From JACQFZ01 sp041485885 (GTDB lineage Bacteria > Pseudomonadota > Gammaproteobacteria > Acidiferrobacterales > Sulfurifustaceae), in contig JBGPKL010000079.1 in NCBI GenBank assembly GCA_041485885.1, forward strand, positions 1 to 12,903: 12,903 nucleotides of DNA, written 5' to 3'. Below, piece by piece: positions 6,041-12,742 of this stretch (position 1 is the first letter of the stretch; each line of letters begins with the position of its first letter). The notes under the pieces were generated by a model. It was not told where the DNA came from, ran no database searches, and worked only from the letters and a program-made list of their open reading frames with translations. Made by a program: the position numbers and the translations under genes.

Positions 6041-9000
6041 ACAAATCTTTAATTGGTACTGCGCGTCATTTTCGGCACGCGCTGCTACTGAACTCGGCTC
6101 TCGCCTTTTTGTGTTTTCTGTTCGCTTCGCCTGTCGCATTTGCCGTTTGTCTTAAGCCGATATGGCGCAGTAACCTCTTCCAACAGGATGTCGGACCGAT
6201 CGTTGTCGTTCCAACAGAATTTCGAGAGAATGCGATCGCTACGCTTGACGCTGTGACGCAAGACGTGGTTGCACAGCTACTAGGCACTACCTGTCGGACA
6301 AGTTCCGATACCGCCAACTTCCGCATCGAGGACACCGGGCCCGTTACCAGTTTTTCGGCCAATACTATCTGCGATCCGTCATTCGAATCAGCCAATGCCT
6401 TTGGAATACTTTGCAGTAGATCACTCACGTTCTTTTCGAGTGGACAGCTTTGTCAATTTACTCCAGACCCTAGTTTGCCGATTCTATTCGCGGTCAGCGT
6501 TGGCGCAGAGCACTTGACTGAACGTGTAGATTGCCCCGTCGATCTCCAAAAGGAAAAAGATGACGGGCCGCCGAACGAGTGCGCTGGCAATCCCTGCAAT
6601 CCAGCAAACGGTAACAAGTATCAATCGGAAGTGGATTATCCAGGAACTGACGGGATTGCCTCGCTCGTTCGTAGCTACAACTCCCAATCCTCCAACGACT
6701 TCGGTTTAGGCTTTGGGTGGAGTTCAGCTCCGTCCAAGAGTCTCGACATTACGAATAACGCCGGCAACCGCACAGTGATCGTTCAGATTCATCAGAGTAA
6801 TGGTCGCGGTGAATCATTCATATGCGCGAATTCGGTTTGTAAGGGTGACGTAGATACCCGCATAACGCTCACCCCCGATGCCAGTGGATACACGCTCAAG
6901 CGGATGGACGGGTCAAGTGAGCGCTATAACACGAACGGAGTGCTTCTGAGCGAAACCGATCCATCGGGTCTGGTAACGACTTACATTTCTAACGGTTTCG
7001 GAAGGCCGATCTCTGTCGTTGGGCCATACGGTCACACCTTTAGTTTTACGTACGACAAGACGCACGTGGCGTCCTTCACCGACCCTGCTGGTGGTGTTCA
7101 CACCTACGCGTACGACATCAACTCGAACTTGATCCAAGTCACCTACCCGGATGGCGGCGCCAAACGTTATCACTACGAGAACACGAGCTTTCCGCACCAC
7201 CTCACTGGCATTTCCTACATCGAGGGTAACGGGACCACGACGCGCTACGGTACGTACGCGTATGACGTCAATGGTAAAGCGATATCCACGGAGCATGCTG
7301 GCGGCATAGAACGTTACAGTTTGAGTTACGACTCCGATACCCAAACTACTGTCACCGACGCGGCCGGCACACAAGAGGTAATGACCTTCTCCACGAAGCT
7401 GGGCGTAAAGAACTTGGTTGCCAAGACAAACCAAGGGGATGGAAAAACGGTTGAGCAGGTCTTCGATAACCAAAATAACTTGACGTGCCGGAAGGACGAG
7501 GAAGATAGAATAAAAATGTATGCCTCCAATAGCGCTAATCAAGTCACGTTTATGGTAGAGGGATTCCAGGGAACGTGTAGTTCTCCAAGCCCAACCGGCG
7601 CGCTCCGCTCGACCAACTATCAATACGTCTCCTCAACGCTTAGTGCGCCGACGGTTATCGAGATCCCAAGCGTGGCAGACGACGTCTCTCAGAAAATTAC
7701 GATGACCTACGGAGACGCGCGCTTCCCGACGCTTCCAACACAAATTACGCGAAGCGGCTTCACCCCGGACGGCGTTTCGATAAGTCGCGCGATGACCTTT
7801 AGCTACGATAGCTTTGGCCGAGTGACTGCAGTTGATGGAGCGAGGACCGACGTTAACGACGTCACGACATTTAGCCACTTCGCTTGCACTTCGGGAGGGG
7901 CGTGCGGGCGATTGCAGAGCGTTACCAACGCGCTCGGTCATGTAACGACCTTTGATACTTACGACGGAGCCGGTCGATTACTCCAAAGCACCGCTCCGAA
8001 CGGTTTACGAACGAGCTACACCTACGATGGCCGGGGACGCGTAATAACCGTCGCACAGGCTTCGACGGGTGCAAGCTCCAGGTTGACTCAGTACAGCTAT
8101 AACGCCGCCGGTAATATTACCCGCGTGGTTTTCCCCGATGGCATCACGCTCATCTACACCTACGATGCTGCCCAGAAGTTACGCCAAGTTACCGACAATC
8201 AGGGCAATCAGATCGTCTATAGCTACGATCTCAAGGGCAATCGCGTCCAAGAAGTCACTTACGACCCGAACAACATCCTGGTCAGACAAATCGATACCGC
8301 CTATGACATAAGAAATCATGTGGCGAGTATCAATGCCGCCGGCTCCCTCACCCAACAGATCTACGACGCCGTCGGTAATCTCGTTCAACAAGCCGACCCC
8401 AACCAAGTGGCAGCGGGTAGCGATGTTGCCACTACGCACGACTATGACGCGCTCAATCGGTTAGCACAGACCGTCAACAACTTGGGCAATATCACGGCTT
8501 ACGCCTACGACAAACGGGACCGCGTAGTCCAAGTGATCGCGCCTAACGACGCGACGACGCAATACATTTACGACGATCTTGGGAATCGTTTACAAGAAAT
8601 CTCACTGGACAGGGGCGCGATTAACTATACCTACGATACCGCGGGAAACGTCACGAGCGTTACGGATGCGAGAGGCGTGACCGCCAATTACATCTACGAT
8701 GCCCTGAACCGCGTCGTCAACGTTACCTACCCCGCCTCCCCGAGCGAGAACATTGCGTTCGCGTACGACAGCGCGAGCGCAGGAGTAGGCACCTGCGCGT
8801 TCGGCATCGGCCGCCTCTGCTCGGTGCAAGATGAAAGCGGTATCACCCAATACGCTTATGACGCGTTCGGCAACTTGGTACAACAGGTAAAGACAGAGCT
8901 TGGGATCAACTACCTCACCAGTTACACGTATGACGCCGGGAACCGAGTCAGCAGCGTCCGCTATCCCGACGGAAGAGTGGTGAACTACGGGCGCGATTCT

Positions 9001-10479
9001 TTAGGACGCATCCAAGCGATCGCCGCTACGATCAATGGAACGAACCAAATCATTCTATCGGGGCGCACCTATCGTCCGGACGGTTTGCCTCTGACGCAAA
9101 CCTACGGCAACGGCCTAAGCGAGACCCGAAGCTACGACTTAAGAGGGAAGCTCATCGATCAGTTCATCGGAACCGCCGACACCCGCGTCTATAGCTACGA
9201 TGCCAACGGCAACCTCACCCAAAAGCAAACGCTGCCCGAAGGCGGGAACTACGTCTACGACGCCTTGGACCGCCTAACCGATGAAGCGACTTCCGATAAC
9301 AACCACAACGCCTTTACCTACGATCAAAATGGCAACCGGGTAAGCGATCTCAGAGCCAATGGAACGACACGGCCCTATACCTACACCGCCAACACCAACC
9401 GCCTGCAAACTCTCGGCACCCAGACGATCACGCTCGATGCCAACGGCAACACCACCATCGATCGAAACGGCAACCGGCTCTTCAGCTATAACAACGCCAA
9501 TCATCTGACTCAAGTCACGATCAATGGTGTCCTCAAAGGGACCTACACCTACAACTACCTCAACCAAAGAACCAGAAAGATCAGAACCACGACGAATGCG
9601 ACAACCGGCGTAACCACCACGACGACCTTCATCTATCACTACGATATCAACGGCAACCTCATTGCCGAAACCAGACCGAACGGCAAACTCATAAGAGCGT
9701 ACCTCTACAGCGACAACGAACCGATCGCACAGATCCAAACGAAAGGCACCAGCCCCGAAGAACTGAGCTACTTGCACGTCGATCACTTAGGGACACCGAG
9801 GCTTGCGACGAACAGTGCCCAAACGGTCGTGTGGCGGTTTGCGAGTGAAGCGTTTGGGACCGGAAAACCCGACACCGACCCAGATGCGGATGGGGTGAAT
9901 GTGCAGGTGCGGTTGCGTATGGCGGGGCAGTATGCGGATGGGGAGAGTGGGCTCTATTACAACTGGAATCGATACTACGATCCGAGGACCGGAAGGTATA
10001 TCACCAGTGATCCGATCGGGTTGGATGGAGGATTGAATACCTTCACGTACGTACGCAACAACCCGTTGCGTTACACCGATCCATCCGGATTGTTTGATCC
10101 GAGCACTTGGGTGGTGCCAATCGTTGAAACCGTAATCGAAGGTTCTGCGGCAGCAGGCTCCGCGATATTAGTCGGGGTTGGTGCGCTGTTGTATCCGTCA
10201 CCGGCTGGTGATCCGAATGGCGGCGATATGCTTGATCCTGACACCGGGAGCCGGAGAATCCCGGACCCTGACAAGCCGAAGTGTGGATGTACTTGTATTT
10301 GCAGAGCCGATGCGAATGACAACATTCCCGGCAATATTAAACCGGGCGATAAGACCTTCGCGTTTGGAGAAGCGAGCGCGCAGAATTGTTCTGAGGCCAG
10401 CAAGCTAGCGAAACGAGCCGCGACCCGCGCGCTAGGAAAACAACCAAAGCACGTTGGTTGTAAGTGCAGTGGAAAGTAA
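6037..10479 (+). CDS. Rhs/YD-repeat protein with Sec signal peptide and polymorphic C-terminal tip
   Basis: A 1480-aa Rhs-family protein. Residues 1-36 form a Sec signal peptide: basic start (MNKSLIGTARHFRH), hydrophobic core (ALLLNSALAFLCFLFAS) and an AFA site before V37-C38. Residues 37-180 are a secreted, Cys-containing region I do not recognise. Residues 181-250 resemble DUF6531 (NPCNPANGNKYQSEVDY, SLVRSYNS, GLGFGWS). From about 290 to 1240 come many YD repeats (YDxxG-x-L/V pattern), which in known Rhs/TcC proteins form a hollow beta-shell around a toxin. The core closes with YLHVDHLGTPR (about 1245), RYYDPRTGRYITSDPIGL and the P-x4-DPSGL junction (1348-1352), where characterised Rhs proteins cleave themselves. 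The remaining 128 residues are the variable tip. No VgrG, PAAR motif or Eag chaperone is seen, so export is more likely Sec-based than by standard T6SS. An immunity-like gene follows 17 bp on. Base composition is poorer in G+C than the flanking ilv genes, suggesting transfer. Confidence 0.93.
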   Translation: MNKSLIGTARHFRHALLLNSALAFLCFLFASPVAFAVCLKPIWRSNLFQQDVGPIVVVPTEFRENAIATLDAVTQDVVAQLLGTTCRTSSDTANFRIEDTGPVTSFSANTICDPSFESANAFGILCSRSLTFFSSGQLCQFTPDPSLPILFAVSVGAEHLTERVDCPVDLQKEKDDGPPNECAGNPCNPANGNKYQSEVDYPGTDGIASLVRSYNSQSSNDFGLGFGWSSAPSKSLDITNNAGNRTVIVQIHQSNGRGESFICANSVCKGDVDTRITLTPDASGYTLKRMDGSSERYNTNGVLLSETDPSGLVTTYISNGFGRPISVVGPYGHTFSFTYDKTHVASFTDPAGGVHTYAYDINSNLIQVTYPDGGAKRYHYENTSFPHHLTGISYIEGNGTTTRYGTYAYDVNGKAISTEHAGGIERYSLSYDSDTQTTVTDAAGTQEVMTFSTKLGVKNLVAKTNQGDGKTVEQVFDNQNNLTCRKDEEDRIKMYASNSANQVTFMVEGFQGTCSSPSPTGALRSTNYQYVSSTLSAPTVIEIPSVADDVSQKITMTYGDARFPTLPTQITRSGFTPDGVSISRAMTFSYDSFGRVTAVDGARTDVNDVTTFSHFACTSGGACGRLQSVTNALGHVTTFDTYDGAGRLLQSTAPNGLRTSYTYDGRGRVITVAQASTGASSRLTQYSYNAAGNITRVVFPDGITLIYTYDAAQKLRQVTDNQGNQIVYSYDLKGNRVQEVTYDPNNILVRQIDTAYDIRNHVASINAAGSLTQQIYDAVGNLVQQADPNQVAAGSDVATTHDYDALNRLAQTVNNLGNITAYAYDKRDRVVQVIAPNDATTQYIYDDLGNRLQEISLDRGAINYTYDTAGNVTSVTDARGVTANYIYDALNRVVNVTYPASPSENIAFAYDSASAGVGTCAFGIGRLCSVQDESGITQYAYDAFGNLVQQVKTELGINYLTSYTYDAGNRVSSVRYPDGRVVNYGRDSLGRIQAIAATINGTNQIILSGRTYRPDGLPLTQTYGNGLSETRSYDLRGKLIDQFIGTADTRVYSYDANGNLTQKQTLPEGGNYVYDALDRLTDEATSDNNHNAFTYDQNGNRVSDLRANGTTRPYTYTANTNRLQTLGTQTITLDANGNTTIDRNGNRLFSYNNANHLTQVTINGVLKGTYTYNYLNQRTRKIRTTTNATTGVTTTTTFIYHYDINGNLIAETRPNGKLIRAYLYSDNEPIAQIQTKGTSPEELSYLHVDHLGTPRLATNSAQTVVWRFASEAFGTGKPDTDPDADGVNVQVRLRMAGQYADGESGLYYNWNRYYDPRTGRYITSDPIGLDGGLNTFTYVRNNPLRYTDPSGLFDPSTWVVPIVETVIEGSAAAGSAILVGVGALLYPSPAGDPNGGDMLDPDTGSRRIPDPDKPKCGCTCICRADANDNIPGNIKPGDKTFAFGEASAQNCSEASKLAKRAATRALGKQPKHVGCKCSGK
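10093..10479 (+). other. C-terminal toxin-candidate tip of the Rhs protein
   Basis: This is the part of the Rhs protein after DPSGL (residues 1353-1480). It has a hydrophobic stretch (PIVETVIEGSAAAGSAILVG), a Pro/Asp-rich linker, then a compact Cys-rich module: CGCTCIC (C1416, C1418, C1420, C1422), NIPGNIKPGDKTFAFG, a Cys in SAQNCSEASKLAKRAA, and a closing KHVGCKC. Seven cysteines and one conserved-looking His suggest a metal site or disulfides. Similar Cys-rich tips occur at the ends of other Rhs proteins, as far as I recall, but I cannot name an activity. The toxin role is inferred only from position after the Rhs junction and before a small immunity-like gene. Confidence 0.6.
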
Positions 10480-10496
10480 CGGGCGTGGGCCAAAGA

Positions 10497-10757
10497 ATGG
10501 TTAAACGTTACGAGCCTTTGGACTGCAACGGTAAACCGATTTTTGCCGGTGACAGCGTTGTGCTCGTGAGAGCGTCAGAAAAACTTATTGCAGGACTCCC
10601 TGACGAAGACCAGAAAGCCATTCAGGCCCAAGTCGGCAACGTGTTAAAGGTAAATGAATTTGATGAGTACGGACACGCAGAAATCGAATTTGTCGATGCC
10701 GAAGGAATGATGCACACAATTTGGATAGAACCTTCCTGCCTTCGCAAGCAGGGATAG
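10497..10757 (+). CDS. Candidate immunity protein for the Rhs tip
   Basis: An 86-aa acidic, soluble protein with no signal or membrane segment: KRYEPLDCNGKPIFAGDSVVLVRASEKLIAGLP, then DEDQKAIQAQVGNVLKV, then EYGHAEIEFVDAEGMMHTIWIEPSCL. The alternating strands around a G-D-x-V-x-L-V motif suggest a small SH3-like barrel. I do not recognise a named family. It sits 17 bp after the Rhs stop, the standard place for the immunity gene that protects the producer from its own toxin. Start choice is open: ATG 10497 (used here), GTG 10485 (with GGAAAG at 10471-10476 at good spacing) or GTG 10464 inside the Rhs end. It is followed 17 bp later by the M50 peptidase gene, so the three genes look like one operon. 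Confidence 0.7.
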   Translation: MVKRYEPLDCNGKPIFAGDSVVLVRASEKLIAGLPDEDQKAIQAQVGNVLKVNEFDEYGHAEIEFVDAEGMMHTIWIEPSCLRKQG

Positions 10758-10774
10758 CTTGCGGGGGTGCAATC

Positions 10775-11302
10775 GTGCAGCGCTATATTCGCTTGAAGTA
10801 CGTTCGCCTTTTCGGCGCATCGATATTCGTTCATTGGTCAGTTCTTGTTGTCGCCGGCATCCTCTTTGTCTTTGCGTTGAGCAGCCCAGTCCGGGCACTG
10901 ATCACGATGGCGTCCTATCTCGGCGTCATTGTCGTTCATGAAATGGGGCATGCCCTGATGGCAACCAAGCTTGGCTGCGAGGTAATAGCCATTAGAGTGG
11001 GCGTCGTCCACGGGCGCTGCGAGCACGAAGAAACCTCCAGCGAATGGGACGAGGTATTGATCGCGTGGGGAGGCGTGATCGCCCAAACCATCGTTGCCGT
11101 CGGCGTTCTTACGGTTGCGGCATTGGTTGGTGATCGAGGTAACGGCTACTTCGGGCCGGTGGTCGTGTTCTTGGGGTATTTCAACCTTGCGATCGCAGCG
11201 TTCAATTTGGCACCGACCCCGCCGCTCGACGGTCACAAAGCCTGGCGGATCGTGCCTTTGCTCCTACATCGAATTAGGGCACACGGTCATCGGTGGCGTT
11301 GA
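10775..11302 (+). CDS. M50-family (site-2 protease type) membrane metallopeptidase
   Basis: A 175-aa polytopic membrane protein. The zinc motif HEMGH lies at residues 55-59 (VIVVHEMGHALMATKLG) inside a hydrophobic helix. The third ligand is in NLAPTPPLDGHKAW (D152), the N-x2-P-x2-P-L-D-G motif of M50 intramembrane proteases. Hydrophobic helices are at about 17-35, 43-65, 87-110 and 120-145. It has no PDZ or CBS domain, so it is a minimal form resembling SpoIVFB-like enzymes, which cut proteins within the membrane. GTG 10775 is chosen because GGGGG lies seven bases upstream and the product starts VQRYIRLKYVRLFG, typical of this group. It directly follows the Rhs and immunity genes, so it may process the Rhs protein, its tip or a regulator, or help protect the cell; this is inference. 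Confidence 0.85.
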   Translation: MQRYIRLKYVRLFGASIFVHWSVLVVAGILFVFALSSPVRALITMASYLGVIVVHEMGHALMATKLGCEVIAIRVGVVHGRCEHEETSSEWDEVLIAWGGVIAQTIVAVGVLTVAALVGDRGNGYFGPVVVFLGYFNLAIAAFNLAPTPPLDGHKAWRIVPLLLHRIRAHGHRWR

Positions 11303-11328
11303 GTGTTAGCCTACCTGCCGCCGTCCTC

Positions 11329-11448
11329 TCACCCGCTCGCCGCCTTCTTCAACTTCCCGCGCTCGATGAAGGCGTCGAGCACCTGAAGCACTTGGCGCTT
11401 CTCGTTCGGTGCCAACGTCTCGATCTGTTGCAAGCGCCGCTCTAGGCC
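11329..11448 (-). pseudogene. Remnant resembling the C-terminus of an XRE-type regulator
   Basis: On the minus strand a frame ending at TGA (11331-11329) reads LERRLQQIETLAPNEKRQVLQVLDAFIERG then KLKKAASG. This matches the C-terminal helices of a common group of XRE (HTH_3) regulators, where a leucine-rich 'L-x2-I-x-L-x-P-x2-K-R-Q-V-L-x-x-L-D-x-F-I-E-R' segment follows the DNA-binding domain. The DNA-binding half is absent: the frame hits a stop about 15 bases upstream and no HTH can be found in the other frames. It is therefore a truncated leftover, perhaps of a toxin-antitoxin or phage regulator cut off when the orphan Rhs tip arrived. It converges on the end of the M50 gene. Confidence 0.55.
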
Positions 11449-11615
11449 CCGCCTGGCTCAACACCCCTTCCAACATCTCAATCACAAATGAACAGCAACA
11501 AGCAACTAAAGAAAAAAGCGCTACCACCGAAGTCGAGGCTGACGCTAAAATCGCGTCTCACGTTGAGGTCAGTTAAATCAAAACTCGCCTCTAGGAAAAA
11601 TTGATCACGCTCCGA
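11449..11615. other. Short stretch without a supported gene
   Basis: Nothing here can be called with confidence. One plus-strand frame from ATG 11488 would give a 38-aa very basic peptide with the hexapeptide KSRLTL twice in a row, and another frame ends in ...ATTEVEADAKIASHVEVS. Neither has a good ribosome binding site or a known relative. The stretch lies between the XRE remnant and the degenerate Rhs core end. Confidence 0.3.
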
Positions 11616-11642
11616 TCTCGCATCGAGAGCGAACGTTCTTTA

Positions 11643-12072
11643 GACAGCGGAAGGTGGTTGGGAAAATCGGATCGATAGCGCGGCGCGCGCGTCAGGGCAA
11701 AGTGTTTACAGATACGCGCTCGACAACCCTCTCCGTTACATCGACCCAACAGGGTTGGATCCTGCTGGTCTACCCCCAACTGCTGATTGCAAGACGAGTG
11801 AATGGAAGCACTGCGAGGCAGTGTGTTCGCCACGGCAGGTGGCCGGCTGTTACGTCTCGATAAATTGGAAAACGGGCGGAGTCAGAGATGGACAACCGAT
11901 TCGGTCGGAAGAACGTACCGTTAACTGCAACTGTAAGGACCCGCCGCAATCATGCGGAACCGGTTGCAAAACGCTCATCGCCGCTGGCGCTATCGCAATA
12001 GTCGTCGGAATCTGCTTAGCTCAACCAGAGCTGGCGGTGTTGGGGGCGGCTGGAATGGCAGCTACGCAATAA
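11643..12072 (+). pseudogene. Orphan Rhs tip: degenerate core end plus an alternative C-terminal domain
   Basis: The 5' end carries a broken Rhs core: one frame reads DSGRWLGKSD (from 11643), the usual RYYD-x-x-x-GRW-x-x-SDPIGL region, then hits a stop. After a GC-rich slip region (11674-11694) the frame shifts by one and continues GQSVYRYALDNPLRYIDPTGLD, including the P-x4-DPTGL junction. The rest is an intact 100-odd-residue tip ending at TAA 12070-12072, rich in Cys (DCKTSEWKHCEAVC, GCYVSI, VNCNCKDPP, SCGTGCK) with a C-terminal hydrophobic segment (LIAAGAIAIVVGICLA). There is no credible start codon or ribosome binding site, so it is a silent module. Orphan tip/immunity pairs like this are known downstream of main rhs genes and can replace the active tip by recombination. 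This core end differs from the main Rhs core, so it came from another Rhs gene. Confidence 0.82.
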
Positions 12073-12089
12073 TAGCGAGGCGAGCAAAC

Positions 12090-12395
12090 ATGGATGGATC
12101 GATTAAATATCGCGAGGGCGGAGTCTACTATCGGCTCACGTTCCCCGATGCCGGATTGCTCTATCCGCAGGTCGAGAGCCTCGTTTTTGTTGGTAAGAGT
12201 CTTTCCGACGAAGACACCGAAGACAGTTGGTACTTCCAGTTCGCTGATAGCTACGCCAAGGGTGGCTCGATCCTAAAGAGTACAGGCGGCGATCGGAAAG
12301 TATGCATAGCAACACGCCGCGACTTGCCGGACATGCTTGACTTGGCTGCGCTGATCAAAGAGCTAGAAGCGGCTGCAAAGCGTCGCGGCATCTAA
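12090..12395 (+). CDS. Candidate immunity protein for the orphan Rhs tip
   Basis: A 101-aa soluble protein starting at ATG 12090, with GAGG nine bases upstream and 17 bp after the orphan tip's stop. It reads as a small alpha/beta protein: MDGSIKYREGGVYYRLTFPD, LLYPQVESLVFVGKSLSDEDTEDSWYFQFADSY, then a C-terminal helix (DLAALIKELEAAAKRRG). The acidic SDEDTEDSWYFQ patch is the kind of surface seen in toxin-binding immunity proteins. I do not recognise a named family. The immunity role follows from its place directly behind a C-terminal Rhs tip. Unlike the tip, its frame, start and ribosome binding site are intact, as expected if cells keep immunity against siblings that still express the toxin. 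Confidence 0.65.
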   Translation: MDGSIKYREGGVYYRLTFPDAGLLYPQVESLVFVGKSLSDEDTEDSWYFQFADSYAKGGSILKSTGGDRKVCIATRRDLPDMLDLAALIKELEAAAKRRGI

Positions 12396-12501
12396 CAGCG
12401 AAGATCGAGCGACCGAACAGCAGACGAAACAAAAACTCGCGTGCTAGGCGGCAGCAAGAAAGGCGATCTTGGGTTCCCCGAACCATGAAGAAGATTTCCT
12501 G

Positions 12502-12615
12502 ATGGCAAAGACCAAACTTCGCTCCCTCATCATCGCAGTCGGCAAATGGGCGTCGTTCGCGATGGGAGCCGCGTGGCTCCTGATTTACTGGCTAGCACGA
12601 GTAGGATGGGTGTAA
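12502..12615 (+). CDS. 37-aa predicted single-span membrane peptide
   Basis: ATG 12502 to TAA 12613-12615 encodes MAKTKLRSLIIAVGKWASF, then a hydrophobic span AMGAAWLLIYWLARVGWV. The basic N-terminus followed by a Trp-rich helix is typical of tiny membrane proteins or holin/toxin-like peptides, but I see no relative. The ribosome binding site is weak (AAGAAG upstream, poor spacing), though a very short frame (MKKIS) ends with TGATG over this start and could couple translation. Its last codons and its stop lie within the inverted repeat that follows. It may be the remnant of a longer gene or a chance frame. Confidence 0.35.
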   Translation: MAKTKLRSLIIAVGKWASFAMGAAWLLIYWLARVGWV

Positions 12616-12666
12616 CCCATCATCAACATCTCGTGATGGGTTACACTTCGCTCCATTCATTCCCGC
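12599..12666. repeat. Inverted repeat of the GGATGGGT/ACCCATC intergenic type
   Basis: A perfect 13-bp inverted pair, GTGTAACCCATCA (12610-12622) and TGATGGGTTACAC (12634-12646), has an 11-base loop and is flanked by GTAGGATGG on the left and the decayed counterpart CTCCATTCATTCC on the right. This resembles the widespread proteobacterial 'GTAGGATGGGT...ACCCATCCTAC' intergenic repeat. TCATTCCCGC at 12657-12666 also occurs in the left element at 4376-4385. No T-run follows, so I do not call a terminator. Confidence 0.65.
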
Positions 12667-12742
12667 AAGTCAAAAGGGGAAAAGCAGGACAAAGGAGTCG
12701 GAGTCATTTTTCGAAAAGAAACGTAGATGAGGTAAACATCAA

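Noticed and set aside
6640..9780. Regularly recurring YD-motif DNA as a CRISPR array or tandem DNA repeat
   Set aside because: The recurrence is at protein level (YD repeats) with varied codons and spacing; there are no identical DNA repeats or spacers.
12470..12485. GGTTCCCCGAACC as the T-arm of a tRNA
   Set aside because: No acceptor, D or anticodon arms can be found around it; it is just a 5-bp inverted repeat.
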